From positions 23,809 to 87,808 of the forward strand of contig JBJMLA010000144.1 in the NCBI GenBank assembly GCA_045805505.1: 64,000 nucleotides of DNA, written 5' to 3'. Of the stretch, positions 1 to 12,472 are shown piece after piece. The notes below the pieces were generated by a model that did no database searches, was not told where the DNA came from, and saw only the letters and a program-made list of their open reading frames with translations. Position 1 is the stretch's first letter. Each line of letters begins with the position of its first letter. The stretch comes from BP-464 sp045805505 (GTDB lineage: Bacteria; Actinomycetota; Thermoleophilia; Solirubrobacterales; Solirubrobacteraceae). Made by a program: the position numbers and the translations under genes.

Positions 1-104
1 ACGGCTCCGGCGACCGCCACGGCGGCGACGAGCAGGCCGGCGATGCGCCCTCGGCGGATCCGGAACCTTCGGGTCGGACTGCGTGCCGGTTCGCTGGAGA
101 TCAC
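1..104 (-). CDS. 5' fragment of a probable membrane-anchored or exported protein
   Basis: Only the first 34 codons lie inside the window, read leftwards from a GTG at 104. The peptide begins with a basic stretch (several Arg between residues 8 and 21) followed by a hydrophobic run of Leu, Val and Ala, which is the layout of a signal anchor or signal peptide. An upstream ATG at 154 in another frame stops after 17 codons, so GTG is the better start. It is divergent from the response regulator gene at 190, which makes it a possible target of that system. Nothing about its function can be seen. Confidence 0.4.
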   Translation of the reverse strand, partial: MISSEPARSPTRRFRIRRGRIAGLLVAAVAVAGA

Positions 105-189
105 GCCGCGATTGAACGCGGCGGCCTGTTGCTCGTCCGTATGCGATTTTCCATACGCTGGCGATATGTGCCGGCCGTAGCATCAGCGG

Positions 190-867
190 ATGCGCGTGCT
201 GCTCGTCGAGGACGAGCCCCTCATGGCCGAGGCCATCCGCGACGGCCTGCGCCTGGAGGCCATCGCGGCAGACATCGCCCCCGACGGCGACGCCGCGCTG
301 GAGCTGCTGAGCCTCAACGGCTATGACATCGCGGTCCTCGACCGCGACATCCCCGGGCCCTCCGGCGACGACATCGCCGCGCGCATCGTGGCGTCCGGCA
401 GCGGCATGCCGATCCTCATGCTCACCGCCGCCGATCGGCTCGACGACAAGGCCACGGGCTTCGAGCTCGGCGCCGACGACTACCTCACGAAGCCGTTCGA
501 GCTCCAGGAGCTCGTGCTGCGCCTGCGGGCCCTGGACCGCAGGCGCGCCCACAGCCGCCCGCCGGTGCGCGAGGTCGCCGGCCTGCGCGTCGATCCGTTC
601 CGCCGCGAGGTCTACCGCGACGACCGCTACGTCGCGCTGACGCGCAAGCAGTTCGCCGTGCTGGAGGTCCTGGCCGCCGCCGAGGGCGGGGTGGTCAGCG
701 CCGAGGAGCTGCTGCAGCGGGCGTGGGACGAGAACGCGGACCCGTTCACCAACGCGGTGCGCATCACGATCTCGGCGCTGCGCAAGCGTCTCGGTGAGCC
801 GTGGATCATCGCCACCGTGCCCGGCGTCGGCTACCGGATCGACACGGGGGAGGGCGCCGGTGGCTAG
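190..867 (+). CDS. OmpR/PhoB-family response regulator
   Basis: This 225-residue protein has a receiver domain (about residues 1-115) with the acidic pair E7/D8, phospho-acceptor D51 and the conserved T101-K102-P switch, followed by a winged-helix DNA-binding domain (about 127-220) ending in the typical GVGYRI. It should bind DNA as a phosphorylated dimer. The sensor kinase gene starts inside its last codons (GTG at 860), so the two are translationally coupled partners. The signal and targets are unknown; the divergent membrane protein at 1-104 is one candidate. No strong ribosome binding site is visible, so a leaderless message is possible. Confidence 0.93.
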   Translation: MRVLLVEDEPLMAEAIRDGLRLEAIAADIAPDGDAALELLSLNGYDIAVLDRDIPGPSGDDIAARIVASGSGMPILMLTAADRLDDKATGFELGADDYLTKPFELQELVLRLRALDRRRAHSRPPVREVAGLRVDPFRREVYRDDRYVALTRKQFAVLEVLAAAEGGVVSAEELLQRAWDENADPFTNAVRITISALRKRLGEPWIIATVPGVGYRIDTGEGAGG

Positions 868-1951
868 GGCTCCGGGGCTGAGCGTGCGCATGAAGCTCAC
901 GCTCAGCTACGCCGGATTCCTCATGCTCGCCGGCGTGCTGCTGCTGGCCGCGGCGTGGGTGTGGCTGAATCGCTCGGACCACATCGGGCTGGTGTTCGAG
1001 CCGGGCTACAAGACCGAGGTCGTGCGCTCGTTCGCCCCCACCGCGCTCCTGGCGATGACGTTCCTGCTCGTCTTCGGCCTCGTCGGAGGCTGGGTCCTCG
1101 CCGGCCGCATGCTCGCCCCGCTGGACCGCATCACCGACGCCACCCGTACCGCGGCGACCGGATCGCTGAGTCACCGGATCGGGCTGCCGGGCCGCAGCGA
1201 CGAGTTCCGCGAGCTGGCCGACAGCTTCGACGCCATGCTCGCGCGGCTCGAGGCCCAGGTCGCCGAGCAGCAGCGGTTCGCCGCCAACGCCTCCCACGAG
1301 CTGCGCACGCCGCTGGCCATCACGCAGACCCTGCTCGAGGTCGCCCGCAGCGACCCGGGCAGCGACAAGGCCGAGCTGATCGACCGCCTCCATGCCGTCA
1401 ATGCCCGGGCGATCGATCTGACCGAGGCGCTGCTGCTGCTCAGCCGGGCCGACCAGCGGTCGTTCCATCGCGATCTCGTGGACCTGTCACTCGTCGCGGA
1501 GGAGGCCACCGAGACGCTGCTGCCGCTCGCCGAGGAGCGCGGGCTGGCCATCGAGACCGCGGGTGATCCGGCGCTCACCGTGGGGTCGCACGCGCTGCTG
1601 CTGCAGCTGACCACGAACCTCGTGCACAACGCGATCGTCCACAACCTGCCCGACGAGGGAACGGTGTGGGTCAGCACCAGCGCCCACCACGACCGCGTGG
1701 GGCTGACCGTCGAGAACACCGGCCCGCCGCTGACCGCCGGCCTGGTCTCCACGCTCGACGAGCCGTTCTTCCGTGGCTCCGAGCGCATCCGCACCCACCC
1801 CGGCGGCATCGGGCTCGGACTGCCGATCGTCAAGAGCATCACCGAGGCCCACGACGGGACGCTGGGGCTCGCGCCGCGCGAGGGCGGCGGGCTGCGCGTG
1901 ACCGTCGAGCTGCCGGCGGCGCCGCAGCTCGCCGATCAGACCGGTGGCTGA
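860..1951 (+). CDS. Sensor histidine kinase, partner of the regulator at 190
   Basis: GTG at 860 overlaps the end of the regulator gene and gives 363 residues; the next candidate is the ATG at 890. Two membrane helices (about 15-36 and 60-82) flank a very short external loop of about 24 residues, so the signal is probably sensed in or near the membrane. A HAMP linker (about 83-135) leads to the HisKA box with H146 in ASHELRTPLA, then the N box (NLVHNAIVHN) and the G box (GIGLGLPIV). All catalytic motifs are intact. Its 3' end overlaps the converging LuxR-type gene by 16 bp. Confidence 0.92.
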   Translation: MARAPGLSVRMKLTLSYAGFLMLAGVLLLAAAWVWLNRSDHIGLVFEPGYKTEVVRSFAPTALLAMTFLLVFGLVGGWVLAGRMLAPLDRITDATRTAATGSLSHRIGLPGRSDEFRELADSFDAMLARLEAQVAEQQRFAANASHELRTPLAITQTLLEVARSDPGSDKAELIDRLHAVNARAIDLTEALLLLSRADQRSFHRDLVDLSLVAEEATETLLPLAEERGLAIETAGDPALTVGSHALLLQLTTNLVHNAIVHNLPDEGTVWVSTSAHHDRVGLTVENTGPPLTAGLVSTLDEPFFRGSERIRTHPGGIGLGLPIVKSITEAHDGTLGLAPREGGGLRVTVELPAAPQLADQTGG

Positions 1952-2565
1952 CGGGCCCGGATGGCGATGGCGACCGCGTGCGCGCGGGTCCGCGCGCCGA
2001 GTCGCAGCATCGCGTTGCGAACGTGGGTCTTGATGGTCTCGGGGGAGAGGACCAGGCGCTCGGCGATCTGCTCGCCGTTGAGGCCCGAGGCGAGCAGCTC
2101 GACGACCTCCTGCTCGCGGTCGCTCAGGGTGGCCCAGGCGAGCGCGGACTCGCTCTCGGCCATGACCTCGACGAGAGCGGAGTCAACAGACGTCCCACCA
2201 CGCGCGACGACCTCGAGCGCTTCGATCAGCGCGGCCGGCGGAGCCGATTTCAGGACGAAGCCGCGAGCCCCCGTGTCGATGGCGGCGTTGAGCGTCCGGG
2301 AGTCGCCGCTGCCGGTGTACAGCACGATCGGAGCATCGGGGTCGCGCTCCAGCGTGTCACGCACCAGCTCGATCGCGCTGCCGTCGCTCAGGGTGACGTC
2401 GACGAGCGCCACGTCGTGACGCCGGCGCTCGAGGAGCCCGCGCGCCTCGCGGACGGTTCCCGCCACACCGGCGATGCGGAACCCCGCGCCGGACAGCAGC
2501 AGCTCGACGCCGCGCCGGACAGCGAGATGGTCCTCGACGATCAGCAGCTCGAGCGGCTCGCTCAT
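1936..2565 (-). CDS. NarL/LuxR-family response regulator
   Basis: This 209-residue protein has an N-terminal receiver with the acidic residues of LLIVEDH and phospho-acceptor D56 in VALVDVTL, the conserved lysine in GFVLKSAP, and a C-terminal LuxR-type helix-turn-helix (about 145-205; motif LSDREQEVVELLASG). It is a typical DNA-binding output protein. Its start codon overlaps the stop of the upstream hybrid kinase by 4 bp (ATGA), so that kinase is its likely partner. It converges on the kinase gene at 860-1951 with a short 3' overlap. Confidence 0.93.
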   Translation of the reverse strand: MSEPLELLIVEDHLAVRRGVELLLSGAGFRIAGVAGTVREARGLLERRRHDVALVDVTLSDGSAIELVRDTLERDPDAPIVLYTGSGDSRTLNAAIDTGARGFVLKSAPPAALIEALEVVARGGTSVDSALVEVMAESESALAWATLSDREQEVVELLASGLNGEQIAERLVLSPETIKTHVRNAMLRLGARTRAHAVAIAIRARQPPV

Positions 2566-4736
2566 CGCGGGCCGCCCGCCCGTGCGATCGCGGTGAGCAG
2601 CTCCTGCGGCGAGAACGGCTTCTCGAGGATCGCGACATCGTCCGGGAGCAGGCCGCGGCGCGCGCTGTAGCCCGACATGCAGATCACCGAGATCTCAGGA
2701 TGCTCGACGCGCAGGCGCTGCGCGAGGCCCACCCCCGACATCCCGGGCATCACCAGATCGGTCAGGACCACGTCGAAGTCACCGTCGCTGATCTTGGCCA
2801 GGGCGACGGTCGCGTTCTCGGCGGTGCTCGCCTCGTAGCCGTGGCGCTCGAGCATGCGGTGCGTGGCGTCGAGCAGCTTCGCGTCGTCCTCGACCACCAG
2901 GACGCGCCGGTTGACCCGCGACGGGTCGCCGTCCGGCCCGCCCAGATCGACCGGCGCCACGTCGATGTCCTCCGTCGTGCCGGGGAGGATCACGGTGACC
3001 GTGGTGCCCTCGCCAAGCCGGGACTCGAGTGAGATCTCGCCCCCGGCATCGGAGACGATCCCGTGCGCGGCGGCCAGGCCGAGCCCGACTCCCTGCCCGG
3101 GGCTCTTGGTGGTGAAGAACGGCTCGAACGCGCGCCTGGCGACGGCCTCGATCATCCCGACGCCGGTGTCGGCCACCGTCAGCTCCACGTCGTCGGCGGC
3201 CGGTGCTCCCGACGCGGAAGGGCGGGTCCTCACGGTGATCGACAGCGTTCCTCCGGCCGGCATCGCGTCGCGGGCGTTGAGCGCGAGGTTCATCACGAGC
3301 TGATCGATGCGACCGCGGTCCGCGGAGACGGCCACCGCCGCGTCCGGCAGGGCGGTCTCGATCTCGATCCGGTCGCCGATGACCCGGTCGAGGAGGCTCT
3401 TGATGGCCCGGACGAGGCCGGCGATGTCGAAGATCTCGGGGCGGGCGACGTCGCGTCTGCTGATAATCAGGAGCTGGCGGGTCAGCGCGCGCCCACGGGC
3501 CGCCGCGGCGTCGATCTCGTCGAGGTCCTCGCCGACCGAGCGGCCGTCGCGCGCGGTGCGGGCAAGCTCCGCGTAGTTGACGATGATCGACAGGATGTTG
3601 TTGAAGTCGTGGGCGACGCCACCCGCGAGCTGGCCGACGGTGTCGAGTCGCTCGGCCTGGTTCAGGCGGTGCTCGAGCGCGAGGCCCTCGGTGGCGGCGG
3701 CGTGGCGATCGGTGGCGTCGCGGACGATCGACAGGTGCCGGTTGGGGCTGATGTTGGGGGTCGAGGCGTACTCGACCTGGCGGTGCTCGCCGTCGGGCCG
3801 GACGATCGCCGACTCGCCCGTGATCACCGAGCCCTCGCAGAACCGGGCCCAGGAGTCGGGCAGCCTCGCGGCGGTCGCGGAATCGGCCACGTCGTCGATC
3901 CGCAGGGCGAGCATCTGCTCTCGGGTGCGCCCGTAGACCCGGCACGCCGCCGGGTTGACGTCGACGAAGCGCCGGTCATCGTCGGCGATGAGGATCGCGT
4001 CGTAGGCGTTGTCGAAGACGGCTCGGAACCCGTGTTCGCGCTCGGCAAGGCTGCGCTCGGCCAGCTTGCGCTCGGTGATGTCGGTGACCATCAGGAGCCA
4101 GGCCGGTTCCGACGCGCTCGACAGCCGGGTCCGGGAGATCAGGCCCCACAGCACCGACCCGTCCGTGCGGCAGCAGCGGACCTCGACGGCCGCCTGCGGC
4201 TCATCGGACTCGGCCCAGCGGTCCCGGGCCGCCGCGACGTCGTCGAGGTGGATCCGGTCGAAGCCCGACGTGCCGACGAGGTCGGCCGGCGCGGCGCCGA
4301 GCATCTCCCCGAGCCGCCCGTTGACGAACGTGAAGACGAAGTCGGCGTCGACGGTGGCGATGCCCTCGGCCGCCGTCTCGACGATGCGCCGGTAGCGCTC
4401 CTCGCTGGCGTGCCCGTCCCGCACCACGGCGGCATTCACCGAGTGCCGGCCGATCGCCGAGCGCACCGCCTGCTCGAGCCGGCCGTGCGTCAGCTCGCCG
4501 GTGTTGACGCAGTCCTGTGCGCCGGCCAGCACCGAGGCCTCACACGTGCCGAGGTTGCGGGGTCCGCCGTAGGTGACCACGACCGGAACCGCGCCGGCGA
4601 GGAGGACGTGGAGCTCGGCGGTGCCGATCTCGGCCAGGACGCAGTCGGCCTGCTTGGTGTCGTCGGAGATCCGGATGCCCGAGCCCGCCAGGGTGTCGCG
4701 AACGTGCGCCGCCACCGCCGGGTTCGACTCGATCAA
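2562..4736 (-). CDS. PAS-containing hybrid histidine kinase with N-terminal pseudo-receiver
   Basis: At 724 residues from TTG at 4736, the order is a receiver-like domain without a usable phospho-acceptor (about 1-100), two PAS/PAC domains (about 112-235 and 235-355), a HisKA/HATPase core (GGVAHDFNNILS; NLALNARDA; GVGLGLAAAHG), and a C-terminal receiver (VVLTDLVMPG, EKPF). No membrane helix is visible, so it is probably cytosolic. The start is uncertain: the frame stays open upstream and would supply the missing first beta strand of the receiver, but no ATG or GTG is available there, only CTG codons (4748, 4778). It is coupled to the LuxR-type regulator downstream. Confidence 0.88.
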   Translation of the reverse strand: MIESNPAVAAHVRDTLAGSGIRISDDTKQADCVLAEIGTAELHVLLAGAVPVVVTYGGPRNLGTCEASVLAGAQDCVNTGELTHGRLEQAVRSAIGRHSVNAAVVRDGHASEERYRRIVETAAEGIATVDADFVFTFVNGRLGEMLGAAPADLVGTSGFDRIHLDDVAAARDRWAESDEPQAAVEVRCCRTDGSVLWGLISRTRLSSASEPAWLLMVTDITERKLAERSLAEREHGFRAVFDNAYDAILIADDDRRFVDVNPAACRVYGRTREQMLALRIDDVADSATAARLPDSWARFCEGSVITGESAIVRPDGEHRQVEYASTPNISPNRHLSIVRDATDRHAAATEGLALEHRLNQAERLDTVGQLAGGVAHDFNNILSIIVNYAELARTARDGRSVGEDLDEIDAAAARGRALTRQLLIISRRDVARPEIFDIAGLVRAIKSLLDRVIGDRIEIETALPDAAVAVSADRGRIDQLVMNLALNARDAMPAGGTLSITVRTRPSASGAPAADDVELTVADTGVGMIEAVARRAFEPFFTTKSPGQGVGLGLAAAHGIVSDAGGEISLESRLGEGTTVTVILPGTTEDIDVAPVDLGGPDGDPSRVNRRVLVVEDDAKLLDATHRMLERHGYEASTAENATVALAKISDGDFDVVLTDLVMPGMSGVGLAQRLRVEHPEISVICMSGYSARRGLLPDDVAILEKPFSPQELLTAIARAGGPR

Positions 4737-4891
4737 GAGGAGGGACAGCGCCTCTTGGGTCGGTGCGCGGGTGATCAGGTGCCGTTCACGTTGGTGCCGG
4801 ACCTCTGACCGTAGGCCCTGGCGCGGTGCGGCACAAGCCGTTACCCCGTTCAGGGGACGGGCCGGGAGCCGTTCGTGCCGACAGTCAACCC

Positions 4892-5980
4892 ATGGCCGTG
4901 ACCACCGAGCCCGGGCCGGCCGAGCTTCCGCTCGAGGGAATGCGTTCGCATCTGGCGCTGGTCGCCAACCGTGATCTCTACGACCCCGACCACATCGACT
5001 CCATTCGAGCGCTGTCCGGGCGACTGGGCGAGCGGCTGGGGTTGGCCGTTGCCGAGATCGAGCACGTCGAGTGGGTCGCCCAGCTGCGCGACGTCGGCAA
5101 GGCGATGGTCCCGATCGCGATCCTGCGCAAGCTCGAGCCGCTCGACGATGCCGAGTGGGCGCTCCTACAGCGCTATCCCGAGCACGGCGCCGTGCTGGTC
5201 GGAGCGACTCCCGGATGGGAGCATCTTGCGGCGCCGGTTCGCGCGGGCAACGAGCGCTGGGACGGGGCGGGCTACCCCGACGGCCTTTCCGGCGAAGCGA
5301 TCCCGCAGGCCAGCCGCATCACCTACGTCGCCCAGGCCTACCTGGCGATGCTGGCGGACCGCCCGTACCGCGTCGCGCTGACCCCGGCCCAGGCGATCGT
5401 CGAGCTGTCCGGCGGGGCCGGGTCGCAGTTCTGCCCGGCGACCGTCACCGCCCTCGTCGACGTCCTGCTGACGGACGGATCCGCACCGCAGCCGGTCCCC
5501 GCCCCGGAGATCGCCGCGATCCCGCCCGTGGTGCCCGCGCCCGCGGTGCGCGCGAGCATCGCCGCGCCTCCTCGCGAACCCGGCCGGACCTGGCGCTCGC
5601 GCTGGGCGGCCACCACGGGCGCGCTGGCCGGCGCGATCGCCGGACTCGCCCTGGTGCTGCCCCTGCCCGACGCGGCCACCCGCTGCCCACCGGCGGGCGA
5701 GGGCCGCGCGATCTGCCTGGTCAAGGACATCGGGGCCCCGGCACTGACGATCGTCGCCGTATGCGCGGCGGTGGGCGTCCTGGTGCTCGGCTTCCTGCTC
5801 GTCCGGCTCCCCGCGCTGCTGGCCCGCCGGCGCGCCGGCGGTGTCATGCGGCCCGGCGTTCCGGCCTTTGCCACCGATCCGCGCCTGACCGCGGCGAACT
5901 GGGGCGTGGTCTACGACGACGACGACACGGCCCTGCGCGTCGTCGGAAGGCGCCGCTGGCGCCGCGAGGACTCGCTGTGA
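4892..5980 (+). CDS. Degenerate HD-GYP domain protein with two C-terminal membrane helices
   Basis: The ATG at 4892 gives 362 residues. The middle resembles an HD-GYP c-di-GMP phosphodiesterase (ERWDGAGYPDGL, ADRPYR, GSQFCP), but the metal-binding residues are largely lost: the usual HDxGK reads RDVGK, and the His-His before ERWDG reads Gly-Asn. I infer it does not hydrolyse c-di-GMP and may bind it or act as a scaffold. A proline/alanine-rich linker leads to two hydrophobic helices separated by a loop with two cysteines (CPPAGEGRAICL). The next small gene overlaps its stop codon, so the two are cotranslated. Confidence 0.85.
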   Translation: MAVTTEPGPAELPLEGMRSHLALVANRDLYDPDHIDSIRALSGRLGERLGLAVAEIEHVEWVAQLRDVGKAMVPIAILRKLEPLDDAEWALLQRYPEHGAVLVGATPGWEHLAAPVRAGNERWDGAGYPDGLSGEAIPQASRITYVAQAYLAMLADRPYRVALTPAQAIVELSGGAGSQFCPATVTALVDVLLTDGSAPQPVPAPEIAAIPPVVPAPAVRASIAAPPREPGRTWRSRWAATTGALAGAIAGLALVLPLPDAATRCPPAGEGRAICLVKDIGAPALTIVAVCAAVGVLVLGFLLVRLPALLARRRAGGVMRPGVPAFATDPRLTAANWGVVYDDDDTALRVVGRRRWRREDSL

Positions 5981-6225
5981 GGATGGGCGACGGCAGCCTG
6001 GCCGAGACCCTGACGCAGGTCGTTCGCCGCTTCGGCGACCGCGGGTTCTCCTTCGACGATCTGATCGAGCCGGCGATGCGCTCGGGCGCGACGGTGGGCG
6101 AGCTGACGGAGTGGCTGGCCCGCGCCCGTTCGTCCGGTCTCGTCGAGGTGGTGACCACGACGGTCCCGGGCGATCCGACCCTGGGCCGCCAGTTCCGGCT
6201 CGTAACCAGTACTTACCCCAATTAG
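5977..6225 (+). CDS. Small protein of unknown function, possibly winged-helix-like
   Basis: GTG at 5977 overlaps the stop of the degenerate HD-GYP gene (GTGA); an ATG follows at 5983. The 82-residue product has three predicted helices and a C-terminal beta-like stretch (GLVEVVTTTV, QFRLVTS), a layout seen in small winged-helix domains, but no family signature is recognised. The coupling suggests it works with the upstream membrane protein. It is followed by a 65-bp gap and the large hybrid kinase. Confidence 0.65.
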   Translation: MRMGDGSLAETLTQVVRRFGDRGFSFDDLIEPAMRSGATVGELTEWLARARSSGLVEVVTTTVPGDPTLGRQFRLVTSTYPN

Positions 6226-6290
6226 GGGATGGGCCGTGCCGGGCGGCTGCCGACACCACTCATGACCCCCTGACCTTTTGGAGCAGTCGC

Positions 6291-9289
<2,999 letters not shown>

Positions 9290-9293
<4 letters not shown>

Positions 9294-11320
9294 CGAGCCT
9301 CGACGCGCCGATCCTCGTGGTCGACGACAACGCCGGCAAGCGCCTGGCGGTGCGCGCGGTGCTCGAGGCCCTGGGCCATCCCATCGTGGAGGCGCAGACC
9401 GGCGAGGAGGCACTCGAGCTCCTCAGCGCGCAGGTCTTCGCCGTGATCCTCATGGACGTCCAGATGCCCGGCCTGGACGGCTACGAGACCGCCCGCCGTG
9501 TCCGCGAGCTGCCGAAGTCCAGGCACACGCCGATCATCTTCGTCACGGCACACGCCCCGGACGAGACCCAGGTTCCGCTGGCCTACGCCAACGGCGCGGT
9601 CGACTTCATCTTCGGGCCGATCGTCACCGACACGCTCAGCGCCAAGGTCTCGGTCTTCGCCGATCTCTTCCTGACCTCACGCCGGCTCGAGGAGAGCGAG
9701 GCGCGGATCCACTCGGTCCTCGACAACGTGGCCGACGGCATCGTGACCACCACCGACACGGGCTTCATCGAGTCGGTCAACCGCGCCGCGATCCGCATGT
9801 TCGGCCACACCGAGGACGAGGTTGTCGGCCTGCCGCTGGTACGCCTGGTCTCGTCGGTGGAGGGCGAGACCGTGGGACACCGCCGCGACGGCACGACCTT
9901 CCCGGTCGAGGTCGACGAGAGCCAGGTCCCGAGCGCGAACCAGAACCTTCACATCATCTGCGTGCGCGACATCTCCGAACGTCAGACCTACCTCGACCGG
10001 CTCGAGCACCAGGCGCTGCACGACGACCTGACCGGGCTGCCCAACCGTGTGCTGTTCGGCGATCGCGTCGATCACGCCATCCGGGCCGCCACCCGCCAGG
10101 GCGAGGAGCTGGCCCTGTTGCTGCTCGACCTCGACGACTTCAAGCAGGTCAACGACACCCTCGGCCATCAGCACGGCGACGCGCTGCTGCGGCAGGTGGC
10201 CGAACGGCTTGTGAGCTGTCTGCGCAAGGGCGACACCGTGGCGCGCCTGGGCGGCGACGAGTTCGGGATCCTCCCGCTCGTCGCCACCGACCTGGCGGGC
10301 GCCGCCAGCGTCACGTGGAAGGTCCAGAAGGCGCTCGAGGCGCCCTTCGACGTCGACGGCCACTCCATCGACATGCGCGCCAGCATCGGCATCACGCTGA
10401 TCCCCGAGCACGGCGACAACGTGGGCGACCTCCTGCGGCGCGCGGATCTCGCGATGTACGACGCCAAGCACAGCGGCTCGGGCTACGCGCTGTTCTCGAC
10501 CGAGCAGGAGGAGGCGCCCGCCGCGCGCCTCGAGCTGCTCGGCAACCTGCGCCACTGCATCGAGCGCGACGAGCTCGTCCTGCACTACCAGCCCAAGATC
10601 GACCTGCAGACGCGCGAGGCGATCGGGGTCGAGGCGCTGATCCGCTGGAACCATCCCTCCGGCCGGCTGTTCATGCCCGACCAGTTCATGCCCGAGGTCG
10701 AGCGCAACGAGCTGATGATCCCCATCACCAAGTGGGTGGTCGAGGAGTCGCTGCGCCAGCTGGCCGCGTGGCGCGCCGACGGCTACGACCTCGGCGTGGC
10801 GGTCAACCTCGGGGCGCGGTGTCTCGGACAGCGCGACGACTTCTTCGAGGCCATCAACGAGCTGGCCAGCGCCCACGGGGTTCCGCCCGGCAAGCTGACG
10901 TTCGAGCTCACCGAGAGCGCGCTGATCGACACCGCGGGTCCGGGCCTCGTCGCGCAGCTCGAGAGCCTCGACGAACGCCTGTCGATCGACGACTTCGGCA
11001 CGGGTTACTCGTCGCTGATGTACCTGCAGCGGCTCCCGGTCGCCGAGATCAAGGCGGACCGCTCGTTCGTCATGAACATGGCCACCGTCGCCGCCGACGC
11101 GATCATCGTCCGGTCGATCATCGACCTCGCCCACAACCTCGGGGTCCAGGTCGTGGCCGAGGGCGTCGAGGACGAGGCCACGATGGACATGCTGATCGAT
11201 TTCGGCTGCGACGAGGCGCAGGGCTACTTCTTCGGCCGGCCCATGCCGGGCAGCGACATCGCCGGCTGGCTCGCGACGTCTCCGTACGGGGTGCGCCCCT
11301 GTCTCGCGGGCAGCCTGTGA
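9290..11320 (+). CDS. REC-PAS-GGDEF-EAL c-di-GMP metabolism protein
   Basis: The 676-residue product has a receiver (D56 in LMDVQMP), a PAS domain (about 135-240), a diguanylate cyclase domain with intact RLGGDEF and an upstream RxxD inhibitory site (RKGD), and an EAL phosphodiesterase domain with VEALIRW, DDFGTGYSSL and EGVED. Both c-di-GMP synthesis and breakdown therefore look possible. The receiver is unusual: the conserved switch lysine is replaced by Gly109 (DFIFGPI), so phospho-signalling may be altered. It overlaps the upstream hybrid kinase by 4 bp and the downstream HD-GYP gene by 1-4 bp. Confidence 0.94.
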
Positions 11321-12453
11321 TGGTCGCGGTGCACGATCCGCACATCCTGATCGTCGACGATCACGCCTCGAACGTGATGATCCTGGAGCTGCTGCTCGCC
11401 CAGGACGGTTACACCAACGTGACATCGATCACCGACCCGGGGCAGGTGGTCGATCAGCTTCGAGCCGATCCGCCGGACCTCGTGCTGCTGGACCTGCACA
11501 TGCCGGAGATCGACGGCTTCGAGGTCATGCGCCTCGTGCAGGAGCACACACCACCGCAGGTCCAGATCCCGATCCTGGTGATCACCGGGGACGGCGCTCA
11601 GGACGCGCGACGCCGTGCTCTCGATGCCGGTGCCCGCGATTTCGTGGCCAAGCCGTTCGACAGCGTCGAGCTGTCGCTGCGGATCCGCAACCTCCTGCAG
11701 ACACGCCGCCTGCACCTCGACCTCCATGCCCTCAACGCCACCTTGGAAGGCCGCGTCGCGCAGCGGACCGCCGAGCTCGCGCAGACCCGCATGGAGGTCT
11801 TCCGGCGCCTGGCGCTGGCCGGCGAGTACCGCGACGACGACACGCGCCAGCACACCAAGCGCGTGGGGATCGCCTCCGGGCTGCTGGCGGCCGAGCTGGG
11901 CCTCGACGCGGCGATCGCCGACATCATCGAGACGGCGGCTCCCCTGCACGATCTGGGCAAGATCGGCATCCCCGACGAGATCCTGCTCAAGCCCAGCGGC
12001 CTGACCGAGGCCGAGCGCGCGGTCATGCACACCCACACGACCATCGGGGGCGAGATCCTGGCGGGCAGCGGCTCGCCGCTCCTGGAGATCGCCGCCGAGA
12101 TCGCCATGACCCACCACGAGCGCTGGGACGGCCTCGGCTATCCGTGGGGCCTCAAGCAGGAGCAGATCCCGCTGAGCGGCCGCATCGTGGGCGTCGTGGA
12201 CGCGTTCGACGCGATGACCCACGACCGTCCCTACCGCCCTGCGGTGTCGATCGCCGACGCGGTTGCCGAGGTCACGCGCTCGAGCGGGACGCAGTTCGAT
12301 CCGGCCGTGGTCGACGCGTTCCTGCGGCTCGACCCCGAGCTGCTCAACTCGCCCCCACTGCAAGCCCTGCGGACCCTCCCCGAGTCGGCCTGGCAGCGGG
12401 TCCCGGCGGTCACGATGGTCGCTGCCGCGCTCGCGTCGCCGGGCGTCGTCTAG
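11320..12453 (+). CDS. REC-HD-GYP c-di-GMP phosphodiesterase
   Basis: ATG at 11320 (GTG at 11317 is also in frame) gives 377 residues. A receiver domain (ILIVDDH, LLDLHMP, AKPF) is joined by a helical linker to a complete HD-GYP domain: HTKRVG, HDLGKIGIPD, HTTIGGE, HHERWDGLGYP. In this family the domain hydrolyses c-di-GMP to pGpG or GMP. It closes a run of coupled signalling genes (6291-12453), so one phosphorelay may set both synthesis and degradation of c-di-GMP. It differs from the HD-GYP-like protein at 4892, which has lost its metal ligands. Confidence 0.94.
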   Translation: MVAVHDPHILIVDDHASNVMILELLLAQDGYTNVTSITDPGQVVDQLRADPPDLVLLDLHMPEIDGFEVMRLVQEHTPPQVQIPILVITGDGAQDARRRALDAGARDFVAKPFDSVELSLRIRNLLQTRRLHLDLHALNATLEGRVAQRTAELAQTRMEVFRRLALAGEYRDDDTRQHTKRVGIASGLLAAELGLDAAIADIIETAAPLHDLGKIGIPDEILLKPSGLTEAERAVMHTHTTIGGEILAGSGSPLLEIAAEIAMTHHERWDGLGYPWGLKQEQIPLSGRIVGVVDAFDAMTHDRPYRPAVSIADAVAEVTRSSGTQFDPAVVDAFLRLDPELLNSPPLQALRTLPESAWQRVPAVTMVAAALASPGVV

Positions 12454-12472
12454 CCGGCCGCGCCGGCGGCCC

